The notes beneath the pieces are model-generated. The model made no database searches and had not been told where the DNA came from. It worked only from the letters and a program-made list of their open reading frames with translations. DNA of 64,000 bases from NCBI RefSeq assembly GCF_003987645.1, contig NZ_NGKA01000008.1, forward strand, positions 58,342 through 122,341, in the 5' to 3' direction. This DNA is from Vagococcus elongatus (GTDB taxonomy: Bacteria; Bacillota; Bacilli; Lactobacillales; Vagococcaceae). Positions 18,111 to 26,090 of the stretch are shown in pieces; the stretch's first letter is position 1; each line of letters starts with the position of its first letter. Both the position numbers and the translations under genes were made by a program.

Positions 18111-18734
18111 TTACATTTCTCCCTCTCTATTTGTCTCTGTGTATTTTAAAATTCCAACTTCTTTTTTCCCAAGTAAATCATAGCCAATGGTGCATAGATT
18201 TTCATCCAGAGAATCGTCGCGTTTAATACATCTGTCTTCAATTTCAATTCCTACAATTTTTCTTAAAGCAAAACCAATCTCTTCGCCAGTTGCTAATTCA
18301 CTATTAAACAAGATTGTCTCGATCAAACCTGCCTCACTCACTATCTGAAAGGCCTTAGAGCAAACTTCTACGATGAATGGTTTTTCAAGAACGTCATCAT
18401 CTAAGATGGCCTCAGTTTCTTCATTCGCAAAGTCATCTTGACTTTCGTCTATTAAAACGGCTTCTAAATCGTCCTCTCTCAACTCTTCTGATAGATCCTC
18501 GGAATTATCGTCTAAGGTATTTTTAAATATCTCGTATTGCATAATCTCAACATCTTCTCTTGACGCTAGCCCTCTTCCAACAATTAATGTGACAAAATCC
18601 CCAAATCTATCGGCAATTTCGTCATCTGTTAGATTCTTGCCTCCAAGGATTATTTCAGCACCTGCCCTGTTTTTATCAGACATTAAGTCTTCTAAATCAA
18701 TGGCTAAATCCATTCTTAAAACATATTTCCCCAT
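18111..18734 (-). CDS. Hypothetical acidic protein, 207 aa
   Basis: Strongly acidic, with a poly-Asp/Glu middle (residues 90-130) flanked by two helical regions. It ends one base before the SSB-like start and is clearly co-transcribed. An acidic protein here could be a DNA mimic or a chaperone for the recombination proteins, but nothing beyond composition and position supports this. Confidence 0.65.
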   Translation of the reverse strand: MGKYVLRMDLAIDLEDLMSDKNRAGAEIILGGKNLTDDEIADRFGDFVTLIVGRGLASREDVEIMQYEIFKNTLDDNSEDLSEELREDDLEAVLIDESQDDFANEETEAILDDDVLEKPFIVEVCSKAFQIVSEAGLIETILFNSELATGEEIGFALRKIVGIEIEDRCIKRDDSLDENLCTIGYDLLGKKEVGILKYTETNREGEM

Positions 18735-18756
18735 ATTAAAACCTCCTACATAATTA

Positions 18757-19428
18757 TTAAGATAAAATCCTTACATTTACTGGTCTGCTTCCAAATTGAA
18801 TAGCTTCTTCATAAGACATGTTAAGGTCAATTCGATTACCTACGATGTCTCCACCAGTATCGGCTGCCACGGCAATTCCGTAACCCTCAATCTCCAACAT
18901 TGTTCCTAATGGGATGAAATTTGGATCTACTGCCACAACTCGATCACCAGTGCTATTGATAACTACTCCAGATGCCGTAACTCCACCAAGGCTTACTCCG
19001 TCATACGCTGTTGCTGACATTACATGAGTTACTTCTCCAGATCGTGCAAACTGCTTTTCTGGTTCTTGTTGTAAAATATTATGGCTCTCTTCGTGATTTT
19101 GAACAGGCTGCTCTTCTACCTGTTCGGCTTGAGTATCAACTTCTACATTTTCTACAACTTCTTTTTCAACAGACTCGTCAGCTTTCTTAGCATCTTTTTT
19201 TGCTTTTTCAAGTTCCTTTTGAGCTGCCTCAACTTCTTTAACCAAAGCTGTTTTCTCTTTTACTTCTTTGTTCAACTTTAATTCAAGCTGTTCATAATCC
19301 GCCTTTGCAGTATCTAATTTTGTTTGATTAGTAACTGATCCACTTAATCTTCCAGCAAGAATTGCTAATAACAATAGCGTAACTCCTCCGAATAATTTTG
19401 TTCTCTTCATTAATTTTTTGTTAGTCAT
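18757..19428 (-). CDS. Membrane-anchored 3D-domain protein, 223 aa
   Basis: Start ATG 19428 follows GAGAGAGGAG; the longer frame to 19473 lacks a site. A signal-anchor helix (residues about 9-30) precedes a Lys/Glu coiled coil (about 38-90), a low-complexity linker, and a C-terminal 3D domain: ATAYDG, GVTASGV, VAVDPNFIPLGT, AADTGG and RIDLNMS, with the conserved aspartates of the MltA/YocH-type fold. Such domains act on peptidoglycan. Its placement in a replication block is unusual, though SPbeta-like phages carry a comparable gene near their polymerase. Confidence 0.82.
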   Translation of the reverse strand: MTNKKLMKRTKLFGGVTLLLLAILAGRLSGSVTNQTKLDTAKADYEQLELKLNKEVKEKTALVKEVEAAQKELEKAKKDAKKADESVEKEVVENVEVDTQAEQVEEQPVQNHEESHNILQQEPEKQFARSGEVTHVMSATAYDGVSLGGVTASGVVINSTGDRVVAVDPNFIPLGTMLEIEGYGIAVAADTGGDIVGNRIDLNMSYEEAIQFGSRPVNVRILS

Positions 19429-19500
19429 AATTGACTCCTCTCTCTTGTTTTTATTTGCCCTGTCTAGGGACAACAGTACACGCTCTCTTCTACTTTTATA

Positions 19501-19538
19501 ATACTACCATCGGTTTTATTGGTTGTCAATACTTATGC
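19501..19538 (-). promoter_or_regulatory. CATAAG box promoter inside the end of a coding region
   Basis: The box (19522-19538, GCATAAGTATTGACAAC on the minus strand) encodes the last residues (SISIDN) of the gene at 19516-19797. TTGACA 19524-19529 is 17 bp from TAGTAT (19501-19506), with TATTAT three bases further on. It starts the operon of the 3D-domain, SSB-like and Sak4-like genes and separates it from the lysogeny-like operon upstream. Confidence 0.7.
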
Positions 19539-19797
19539 TAATGTTTTTCAACATAATATCTACATCAATTTCTGCCTCCCTTAAAAGTTCATTAATTAAT
19601 ATGCGAAAATGATTTTTGTACTCTTCGTTTAAACCACTAGAATGAAGATCTCTATACAATGTTGTATAAGCTCTTGTTATCTCCATGTGAAGATCGCTAT
19701 CGTATGATAGGTTGGCCGATAAAACAAGCCGTGATATGCCATCTTCTAACTCCCTAACCCTTCTATCAAACTCGTTATACTCTTCAATATTAGTCAT
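19516..19797 (-). CDS. Hypothetical protein, 93 aa, last gene of lysogeny-like operon
   Basis: Helical, acidic protein without recognisable motif. Five bases separate it from the upstream gene. Its final codons double as a CATAAG box, an economical overlap between the last gene of this operon and the promoter of the next. Confidence 0.6.
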   Translation of the reverse strand: MTNIEEYNEFDRRVRELEDGISRLVLSANLSYDSDLHMEITRAYTTLYRDLHSSGLNEEYKNHFRILINELLREAEIDVDIMLKNISISIDNQ

Positions 19798-19802
19798 TGT
19801 AT

Positions 19803-20213
19803 TTAATTCGCCTCCATTTCTATTGATAAGATTAATAATACAATATTGCCAATAATTAGAGGATCTTTTATCTGCTCTCTAATAATATCAAAAGCCTTAT
19901 CCACGCCAAATACTCTCTTCGCGTTATACATACTTATGCTTAAGTCTTTAAAAATAAGCGCACTAATATTACAATACATAATATCCTGCATTTTCTTTCT
20001 AGCTGATTCAGATATTTCCTCCTGGATCTCTTCTACGACTGATCTAAGCTTATCCTCGTCGAGATATTCAGTTAAGGCAATCTCTTTTACTTTTGACTCT
20101 ATTTCTCCTATTGGGGTATCAGCATCTATAACCGACTTAAACCTTGAATACTCCTTCTTTACCAACTCTTCTAGTCTATGATTTCCAAGAATTTCAATAC
20201 TTTTATGATTCAT
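19803..20213 (-). CDS. Hypothetical protein, 136 aa
   Basis: Mainly helical (SKVKEIALTEYLDED, VEEIQEEISESARKKM). I tentatively start at ATG 20213; a GTG at 20267 would add 18 residues but its ribosome site would be inside the upstream gene and poorly spaced. Third protein of the operon led by the tyrosine recombinase. Function unknown. Confidence 0.55.
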   Translation of the reverse strand: MNHKSIEILGNHRLEELVKKEYSRFKSVIDADTPIGEIESKVKEIALTEYLDEDKLRSVVEEIQEEISESARKKMQDIMYCNISALIFKDLSISMYNAKRVFGVDKAFDIIREQIKDPLIIGNIVLLILSIEMEAN

Positions 20214-20259
20214 TTTTTTAAACCTAACCTTTCCCTTTTCAGTTATATGGCTACAGTGA

Positions 20260-21525
20260 TTATTCACCTGTAGCCGCCTTGTATTCTTTTCCTAAACGAT
20301 TAACTAATTGTCTATTAGATGGTAATTTTTTTTCTTCAATATAGTCCCCAGTCTTATTCCATTCTCCAAACTTCATAAGAGTTTTTCTAATAGCGTCATA
20401 CCTATCCATCCCACTCGCTATATATTTTTTAATACTATTAATTTTTCCACTTTTAGCTACTAATGATATTGTCAAATCTTTTTCATATCCAAGAGATTCT
20501 GCAAGAGATCTAATGTTTAGCATTCTGTCATATGCACCTCGGTATGTAATAGCTCGTTCATCCTCTTTTGAGTCGCTGTTGTAAGCAATTTTAACGTCTA
20601 TAGGCTTTAATACATATGGACTTTCTAGGTATGGTACTATTGAGATTGTCCCATTAAACGGCTTGTACGCTTTTGTTTGAGAGGCAGCTAATAAAATTAA
20701 TTTTCTAGTATCGCTATCAATAGCAATCTCTCTATCAACACCATCTTCATGGTCTCTGATAACAATTCTATCTTTTTTTATATCACTAATCTTTAATCTG
20801 CGCAATTCGTCATCTTTTGGAGCCTCAGCTAATTTTACACCTTCGAAAATTAAAATAGGTATAATTGCATTTTGAGGAGTTGGAGACTGTTTAAATAAAG
20901 ATAATAAATCCTCTCTTGTTACCAATGTATTTTCGTTTTCATCATGTCTACCACCTAAAATATCGGCAAACTTGTTCTTTTTAAGATAAGCATTCCAGCT
21001 AGTATCTTCGTCATTTCGAACAATAATTCCTTTCCAAAATTTTTCATATTTTGAAAAAAGATTTAGTCTAAGCTTCATTTTATAATACATTTGGTCTACA
21101 AAAAGTGAAACGATTGTCTCCTCAATTTCTTCTTTTGTAAATAAAATAATACCTTTTTTAAATTCTTTTTCAATAGCCTCAACTTCTTTAAAAATGGCAA
21201 CAGCTCTTTTAATAGCACTGTCTAACTCCCACTCTTTGCTCAATTCAAATAGGAATAATTTTTTTAGCATATCGCTATATCCAAAAACCAAGTCCATTTT
21301 ATTACCTTCTGAATCTTCTATTTCACCCACAAGGCAGTCATCACATCCGCGAGTGTAAAGTGTACCAACGATTTCCTTTAATTTACCAATCGAAACGATG
21401 TCAACTAAGTTTTCTCCATTAACTGCTTTTTCGTACACCTTCTTAGATAATTTTGTTTTTAAAAAATCTGCAAAATCACTTTTCCCAGCGATCGCACCGT
21501 CTTTCACTTTTATCTCGATAATCAT
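20260..21525 (-). CDS. Degenerate tyrosine-recombinase-fold protein, candidate master repressor, 421 aa
   Basis: The region from about residue 215 reads like a tyrosine-recombinase catalytic domain (IIPILIFEGVKLAEA...LRRLKISDI...DREIAIDSDTRKLI), yet the catalytic set is gone: the first Arg is Lys (GVKLAE for GLRxxE), the HxxR box reads LVAKSGK, and the GH motif is GEW. Loss of chemistry with retention of fold is the property described for MrpR (YopR), the SPbeta repressor that binds dispersed operators. In the same operon as a recombinase with a nearly complete active site. I infer it is a DNA-binding regulator; the assignment is from pattern, not alignment. Confidence 0.55.
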   Translation of the reverse strand: MIIEIKVKDGAIAGKSDFADFLKTKLSKKVYEKAVNGENLVDIVSIGKLKEIVGTLYTRGCDDCLVGEIEDSEGNKMDLVFGYSDMLKKLFLFELSKEWELDSAIKRAVAIFKEVEAIEKEFKKGIILFTKEEIEETIVSLFVDQMYYKMKLRLNLFSKYEKFWKGIIVRNDEDTSWNAYLKKNKFADILGGRHDENENTLVTREDLLSLFKQSPTPQNAIIPILIFEGVKLAEAPKDDELRRLKISDIKKDRIVIRDHEDGVDREIAIDSDTRKLILLAASQTKAYKPFNGTISIVPYLESPYVLKPIDVKIAYNSDSKEDERAITYRGAYDRMLNIRSLAESLGYEKDLTISLVAKSGKINSIKKYIASGMDRYDAIRKTLMKFGEWNKTGDYIEEKKLPSNRQLVNRLGKEYKAATGE

Positions 21526-21550
21526 TATTCCATACCTCCTGTTTTTTAAT

Positions 21551-21913
21551 CTATCTGTAACCCTTAAAATTGTCGTGTTTTATTATATATTCTAAACATT
21601 GATTTAGTGTAAAAAATACATCCTGCTTATGATAGCCGCCTCTCAGCTTCTCATTGTTGTCATGATTGGAAAAGTTAGAGTGCTTAAGTGTGACAACCTT
21701 GTTATCATGTTCTATATACCAGTAACCAAATGAAGTTTTTATAACTATGCATTGAGATCCATCTTTAATTGAGAAGTCCTTGATATTGTTTCTATCAAGA
21801 ACCTCCTTGACATACTTTTCACTCCAGTTACTTATTCCATGAGAGTTCTTTCTTATGTGAACCTCTCTCTTCTTTATGCGTTCTTTTCTAATCTGACTAT
21901 TGGTTTTTCTCAT
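21551..21913 (-). CDS. Hypothetical basic protein, 120 aa
   Basis: Start overlaps the upstream recombinase stop as ATGA, so translation is coupled. The first 30 residues are very basic (KERIKKREVHIRK); the rest contains aromatic beta-like strands (FGYWYIEHDNKVVTL). It might be a small DNA-binding partner in the lysogeny-like operon. Not recognised. Confidence 0.65.
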   Translation of the reverse strand: MRKTNSQIRKERIKKREVHIRKNSHGISNWSEKYVKEVLDRNNIKDFSIKDGSQCIVIKTSFGYWYIEHDNKVVTLKHSNFSNHDNNEKLRGGYHKQDVFFTLNQCLEYIIKHDNFKGYR

Positions 21914-22998
21914 TGTTCTACGATTAACCCTTCCGCGTAGTGTCTATTCTCTGCTTCTCTAGCTATAGCCATCGCCATAGCGTCATCACCTTTTATGATA
22001 GATATAAGCTGTTCTTTTGAAAGATCTTCCAGCTTATCCTTATCTACATCCAATGAAAGAACATATCCACCTTGCTTTGTTCTATCGTCTCCAAGTCTAA
22101 TATATTTAAGTGTTGTCTTTGGATCTTCATGATCTAGGAACTCCATTGTTCTAACTAAATCTTGTGTTCTGTTGTAATATTCTGTACCAGCACCAACTTT
22201 GATCGAGTGAGGAACGTATTCTTTTCCAACAAGTTCTCCATATTCGCTAGTCAATCTTGAAAACATTTGACTACTTATATCTTTAAATACTGGCTCGGTT
22301 CTATCTCCGTGGTAAAACTCTTTGTAGATTCTGTCATATAATGAAGATGGTATAGCTTTCTTGTTAACCTTATTACCTTTATCAAGAATATATGCATTCC
22401 ATCCAAAATTATGATAAGAATCTCCTTCCCATACAATGTCTGCCCATCTTACTTTTTTAAACACCGCTGTTAATCGCGACGCTGTCTTAAACATAAACTC
22501 GGCTGCTAGAGCATACTTATTACCAAGATCTGCATTTCTGCCTGTAAAACGTTCTTCTTTAAGCCATTCAATAAATTCATAAAACTCACTAGCTCCAAGC
22601 TTAGCTCTGGATACTGTATCATCTGAAATGTTTCTTGTCTCTAAGCATGAGATCTTTATATAAGACAAGTCTATTAACTGACTAAAATCTTTAAATCTCT
22701 CCATGTGCGTTACGAATGATCTAATAACACGAATGTAGTATTTAATTGTACTGTTTTGTAACCCTTGTCTTTGTAGCGGTTCGATAAAATTGTTTCTTAC
22801 ATCAGATGGCTTTAAATTCATCCAATGTGCTTCGTTCATTTCTGGTAGTGCACTGATCTTGAATGTCATTTTTGCGAATGTATCAAGTGATTTAAAGTAA
22901 CTAACTTTTGAATTGTCGCTTTCCATTCTATTCAACCAGTCTGTAACTACGGCGTTTAATTCCATCTTTGTTTCTTCCATTGTTTTGACACGTCCCAT
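21910..22998 (-). CDS. Tyrosine recombinase/integrase-like protein, 362 aa
   Basis: N-terminal SAM-like core-binding domain (residues 10-110), then a catalytic domain with Arg I in KTASRLTAVF near 173, Lys in KGNKVNKKAIP near 207, HSIKVGAGTEYY near 265, DHEDPKTTLKYIRL near 290 holding the second His/Asp position and the Tyr nucleophile. The second Arg of HxxR is Lys here, so activity may be weak or lost. Could be an integrase, a dimer resolvase for the plasmid form, or, as in SPbeta's yop region, a lysogeny regulator. No att site was recognised beside it. Confidence 0.75.
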   Translation of the reverse strand: MGRVKTMEETKMELNAVVTDWLNRMESDNSKVSYFKSLDTFAKMTFKISALPEMNEAHWMNLKPSDVRNNFIEPLQRQGLQNSTIKYYIRVIRSFVTHMERFKDFSQLIDLSYIKISCLETRNISDDTVSRAKLGASEFYEFIEWLKEERFTGRNADLGNKYALAAEFMFKTASRLTAVFKKVRWADIVWEGDSYHNFGWNAYILDKGNKVNKKAIPSSLYDRIYKEFYHGDRTEPVFKDISSQMFSRLTSEYGELVGKEYVPHSIKVGAGTEYYNRTQDLVRTMEFLDHEDPKTTLKYIRLGDDRTKQGGYVLSLDVDKDKLEDLSKEQLISIIKGDDAMAMAIAREAENRHYAEGLIVEQ

Positions 22999-23038
22999 CT
23001 TATAGTTATTATCCGTTACTTCCTTACTGATTGACTTA

Positions 23039-23067
23039 AGTATACATTCATTTCACCTTGTTGTCAA
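23039..23067 (-). promoter_or_regulatory. Strong vegetative promoter of the lysogeny-like operon, no CATAAG box
   Basis: TTGACA (23062-23067), exactly 17 bp, then TATACT (23039-23044). The sequence upstream of -35 (GCGAGCGTG) has no CATAAG box, unlike most other leftward promoters in the window. This would let the operon stay on while box-bearing promoters are repressed. Confidence 0.85.
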
Positions 23068-23105
23068 CACGCTCGCCACACTTTTTTAAATAAATATGCC
23101 CCTCC

Positions 23106-23168
23106 TCAAACAAACGTCTTTAAATCAACGTTGTCATAAGTAATATGCGCCCAAAAATAATACAACAC
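23106..23168 (-). CDS. Possible 20-residue hydrophobic peptide
   Basis: AAAGGAGGGG lies 10-12 bases before GTG 23168, followed by 20 codons (MLYYFWAHITYDNV...) and TGA. The peptide is aromatic and hydrophobic. It lies just upstream of the lysogeny-like operon, where small peptides or signals would be of interest, but length makes chance likely and no receptor gene of the arbitrium type was recognised. Confidence 0.25.
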   Translation of the reverse strand: MLYYFWAHITYDNVDLKTFV

Positions 23169-23263
23169 TTATTACTTACCCCTCCTTTAGGTGATTATTT
23201 AATATTTATATTCACCCCTTTTAGCATATTAAATTGATATATAAAATGACTGTTTTATAAATT

Positions 23264-23797
23264 CTATTGTGCTCTTTCAATTTCCACAATTCTTTCGATT
23301 TCCTTAATCGTCGTCTGCATGTCTCCAAAGCTATTTGCTACAACATAATCATAATCTACCATTGTTCTTAGATCATAATCATAGTTTAACATTCTGCCAT
23401 CAATATTGTCTTCCTTCCTGTTTTTCAGCATTTTTACAATATCGTCCTTCTTCGTATGGATAAAAATTCCAACAACTCTGCTGCCATAACATTTTTTAAA
23501 ATCAATATATCCTTGATGAGTTAATATTACATATGCGCATCCATTCGACGTTTTCAGAGAAACTTCATCAACTTCTGTCCCATAGTAATTATTGTACTTT
23601 GTGTCATACTCTACAAAATCTCTAGATAGAAATTCGTCCTTATCTAAAAAATAGTAGTCAATTCCGTCAACCTCTCCATCCCTCTTATCTCTTGTGGTAC
23701 TCGTTACTATTCTATCTCCAATATTATTAACCATACTAAGCACTGACGTCTTTCCACTTCCGCTAGATCCAGATATAACAAAAATTGAATCTTTCAT
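23264..23797 (-). CDS. Guanylate-kinase-like nucleotide kinase, 177 aa
   Basis: GSSGSGKTS Walker A at residues 9-17, TSTTRDKRDGEVDGIDYYFL matching the GMP-kinase base-binding region (TTRxxRxGExxGxDYxF), then VEYDTKYNNYYGT, close to the family's E-YxGxxYGT. The C-terminal lid is shortened. It probably phosphorylates GMP/dGMP or a modified dNMP for phage DNA synthesis. GGAGGTG ribosome site. Confidence 0.85.
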   Translation of the reverse strand: MKDSIFVISGSSGSGKTSVLSMVNNIGDRIVTSTTRDKRDGEVDGIDYYFLDKDEFLSRDFVEYDTKYNNYYGTEVDEVSLKTSNGCAYVILTHQGYIDFKKCYGSRVVGIFIHTKKDDIVKMLKNRKEDNIDGRMLNYDYDLRTMVDYDYVVANSFGDMQTTIKEIERIVEIERAQ

Positions 23798-23993
23798 AAA
23801 TCTATTTACACCTCCATTAATAACAAGTTAACTATCGATTTAATAAGCTTGTCTCTTACTATAATTAATTCATTAAATTAATCATTATCTTCTCATTTTT
23901 CTATACTCTTTATTGTGTCCAATAAAATAATGGACGCAAATTTTATATTCTCAATTATGCTAAATAGAAAATTAGTGATAAACATTCATTAAT

Positions 23994-24010
23994 GTTATAT
24001 AAACTTATGG
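23994..24010 (-). promoter_or_regulatory. Weak CATAAG box after the MazF-like gene
   Basis: 13/17 match (CCATAAGTTTATATAAC on the minus strand), directly after the MazF-like stop and upstream of the kinase gene. No TTGACA remains. Listed because its position just after a stop codon fits the others. Confidence 0.35.
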
Positions 24011-24012
24011 TT

Positions 24013-24414
24013 CTAATAAGGAAGACCTAATGTATACATCAGCCCCCGAACCATAGCTCCTTGCTTAGTTTTTTCTAGAGTTCCAATTCTGTGATGAAAG
24101 TTATCTTTATCTACTGATTGAATGTTACCTGCATGAATTACTGACTTAGAGTGAAGTCCATTCTCTTTACTTACATCTACCACCACATCATTTCTATACT
24201 GCTTCTTTAGGTGTTTGTGTTTAATAGAGGTAACTGGTGCTACCAATACTTGACTCGCTTTGATATTCTCGTGATCAGAAGATAGTACAACACCTGGTCT
24301 GACACCACCTTTTACATGATTTCTGTACTCGCCAAAATCAATTAGATAAATATCTCCCTGCTTAATTTTTAAATATGTTGCTTTTTCTTTGCTGTTACTT
24401 TTAGACTTTTTCAT
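24013..24414 (-). CDS. MazF/PemK-family toxin-like endoribonuclease, 133 aa
   Basis: After a Lys/Ser-rich N-terminal extension (residues 1-15) the fold follows MazF: IKQGDIYLIDFG, VRPGVVLSSDHE, SQVLVAPVTSIKHKH, VVDVSKENGLHSKSVIHAGNIQSVDKDN and HRIGTLEK. MazF enzymes cleave mRNA at short motifs. The usual small antitoxin gene is missing; the only partner, 4 nt upstream, encodes a repeat protein of another family. Either that is the antitoxin or this domain has been recruited for another job. Confidence 0.82.
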   Translation of the reverse strand: MKKSKSNSKEKATYLKIKQGDIYLIDFGEYRNHVKGGVRPGVVLSSDHENIKASQVLVAPVTSIKHKHLKKQYRNDVVVDVSKENGLHSKSVIHAGNIQSVDKDNFHHRIGTLEKTKQGAMVRGLMYTLGLPY

Positions 24415-24418
24415 TAAA

Positions 24419-25030
24419 TTATCCCATTTCCTTTTTATATTTTTTAGTATATACTTCTGTTATATTTTTCCATCCGCCAAAGTTCGCATTAATGTACGAT
24501 AGAGACGGAGTTTTTTCTTTGCTTCTGCGAGCATTGTAATCAACGCTATTAATTATGTTATTTGATTCGATGTAGCTCAATAAAAAATCTAACTGCTCCT
24601 CTTTGGATAGATCCTTAAACTCTGATGAAACATATCTATCCCTTCTCGCTGTAGACGCCTGCTTATTTATAGAATTTCCTTCGTCAACAATATTCAACAC
24701 TCTATACCATCCATCTACGGTCAGTCCAGTTCTTATAACCTTGTTTTTAAAATACTCAAACTTTTGATCCTGCGTCATTTGAGAGAATCCATCTTCTATA
24801 TACTCTAAATCCTTCTGTAGAGCCATTCCATCATACTTTAACCCTATTAATTGCATCACCTGCGACCAAGTTAAATCTGTTCTAGATAAAACGGTAGATG
24901 AAGCTGGTGATGCATCTTTATCCCTTAAGTTATTATAGTCAGTTTTCGAAGGACTTTCGTTGAGATTAAGCCTATATATCTCGTCTCTTAAGGATTTTAG
25001 CATTCTGTAATTATCTTCTAGTATATTCAT
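24419..25030 (-). CDS. Repeat protein resembling homing-endonuclease-associated repeats, 203 aa
   Basis: Two copies of a motif of the HNH-associated repeat type are visible: 'SKTDYNNLRDKD...SSTVLSR...WSQVMQLIGL' near residues 28-65 and 'VDYNARRSKEKTPSLSYI...FGGWKNITEVY' near 160-195. Such repeats are usually DNA-binding helices. No nuclease domain is attached. Start ATG 25030 has AAGGGAG in place; the longer TTG start would include that ribosome site. It directly precedes the MazF-like gene and is the natural candidate for an antitoxin/autorepressor. Confidence 0.6.
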   Translation of the reverse strand: MNILEDNYRMLKSLRDEIYRLNLNESPSKTDYNNLRDKDASPASSTVLSRTDLTWSQVMQLIGLKYDGMALQKDLEYIEDGFSQMTQDQKFEYFKNKVIRTGLTVDGWYRVLNIVDEGNSINKQASTARRDRYVSSEFKDLSKEEQLDFLLSYIESNNIINSVDYNARRSKEKTPSLSYINANFGGWKNITEVYTKKYKKEMG

Positions 25031-25065
25031 GTAGTATATCTCCCTTATCAAATTTCAATGTAATT

Positions 25066-25095
25066 CATCGTTTGTATATTGACATGCAAACGATG
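25066..25095. repeat. 9-bp perfect inverted repeat upstream of the MazF-type operon
   Basis: CATCGTTTG (25066-25074) and CAAACGATG (25087-25095) flank a 12-bp centre, about 40 bp upstream of the repeat-protein start. This is where an autoregulatory operator of a toxin-antitoxin operon would sit. It could also form a hairpin in the leader. Confidence 0.6.
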
Positions 25096-25204
25096 TATAT
25101 TATCAAAAAAATATTCTATTTTACCTGGTGTAATACAATTATACATATGTAATCATTATTACACCAGAGTCTAATAGGGGGGGGTACCCCATTTTTGAAA
25201 ATAT

Positions 25205-25402
25205 CTAGATTTGATTTTTAGATTGGATCTTCCACGAATCGATAGCCTTTGAGACTCTTTGAAATTTCCCTTTTGCCGAATCTAATAGAGCGCTCTTTTC
25301 CTTAAGAGTTCCGTCTAATTCCCAGTCTTCGTAAACATGTCCGCCAAATCTTAAATACTCTCCAAGTACAGACCATTCATCTGCAGTAATGTCATTCTTC
25401 AT
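25205..25402 (-). CDS. Hypothetical protein, 65 aa
   Basis: Small, mostly helical, two Trp; starts two bases after the stop of the upstream gene. No family recognised. Last gene of the two-gene unit that follows the box promoter at 25693-25730. Confidence 0.6.
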   Translation of the reverse strand: MKNDITADEWSVLGEYLRFGGHVYEDWELDGTLKEKSALLDSAKGKFQRVSKAIDSWKIQSKNQI

Positions 25403-25403
25403 A

Positions 25404-25661
25404 CTAATTCACCCGATCCTTTTCCTTTTCAACTGGAATCCATTCTGGCCAAGAATCAGATATTACCGTAAACTCTGCGCCCTCACAAACCCAATGGTTC
25501 CAATTGCCATGCTTGTCTACGCATAATACTGAGTGCTGTTTTAATTTTGTATAAAACAATCTCTCTCCTAGACCAGCATCCTCTTCTGGTTTCGTAAAGT
25601 CTTCTACGTCAAAGACCTTCCACCATTCATTATTAACAAATATAAATTTCTTATTCTTCAT
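25404..25661 (-). CDS. Hypothetical protein, 85 aa
   Basis: The promoter decides the start. A -10 TATTAT at 25693-25698 overlaps the first ATG of the frame (25694), so transcription would begin inside it. AGTGGAGAT then serves ATG 25661 with 8-nt spacing, giving MKNKKFIFVNNEWWKVFDV. The protein is aromatic-rich and beta-like. Function unknown. Confidence 0.65.
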   Translation of the reverse strand: MKNKKFIFVNNEWWKVFDVEDFTKPEEDAGLGERLFYTKLKQHSVLCVDKHGNWNHWVCEGAEFTVISDSWPEWIPVEKEKDRVN

Positions 25662-25692
25662 TTCCATATCTCCACTTCTTATTGCTAAATAC

Positions 25693-25730
25693 ATAATATC
25701 ATCGTTTTGATAAGTTGTAAATACTTATGG
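25693..25730 (-). promoter_or_regulatory. CATAAG box promoter, leftward
   Basis: Box 25714-25730 with TTTACA as -35 (25716-25721), 17 bp, TATTAT -10 (25693-25698). It reads into the two small genes below. Confidence 0.7.
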
Positions 25731-25765
25731 CTCAATTATTAAAAAATAAATACAAAACGTTGATA

Positions 25766-26005
25766 CTATCTACTTTTCCACTTTCTATTGGTTCTTTTTA
25801 CAAACTCTTCCCTTGTTCCTATTTCAGTAAATTCACTTTCAAAAACATAAAATTGCTTTCCATTTCCTTCTGGAGTAAATAGGTATTTAGGTGGGAATGT
25901 AGGATATATAATATCCTTAACAATAGTGCCTACAACATTAGTACCGACGATTCTAACTTTAGTTCTGTAGCCAACTGAATCCTGTGTTAAAACTAACTTT
26001 CTCAT
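25766..26005 (-). CDS. Hypothetical protein, 79 aa
   Basis: Small beta-rich protein (VGYRTKVRIVGTNVVGTIVKD, then PEGNGKQFYVF) resembling a KOW/SH3-like barrel of the sort that carries a 'KVRIVGT...GTIV' motif. Basic C-terminus. GAAGGAGG ribosome site. It is transcribed divergently from the membrane-anchored protein at 26091. Confidence 0.6.
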   Translation of the reverse strand: MRKLVLTQDSVGYRTKVRIVGTNVVGTIVKDIIYPTFPPKYLFTPEGNGKQFYVFESEFTEIGTREEFVKRTNRKWKSR

Positions 26006-26048
26006 ATAAACCTCCTTCTCATTTAATACAAAAATATAAAAATTGTTA

Positions 26049-26057
26049 TGTTATAAT
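26049..26057 (+). promoter_or_regulatory. Extended -10 promoter for the rightward membrane gene
   Basis: TG-T-TATAAT (26049-26057), an ideal extended -10; no good -35 at 17 bp. About 34 bp before the ATG. No CATAAG box is near. Confidence 0.6.
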
Positions 26058-26090
26058 GAACACAAATAACTAATTGGAGTTGAATAATCA

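Larger units (their letters stand above)
22999..23263. other. Intergenic region: promoter plus possible tiny peptide gene
   Basis: Besides the recombinase promoter this stretch holds a 20-codon frame with a strong ribosome site (23106-23168), a 9-bp inverted repeat TAAGTAATA/TATTACTTA around it, and a GGTGA...TCACC hairpin at about 23190-23220. No other gene is visible. Confidence 0.5.

Noticed and set aside
22990..23263. Phage attachment site next to the recombinase gene
   Set aside because: No repeat or tRNA fragment that could be an att core was recognised, and the partition module makes integration unnecessary.
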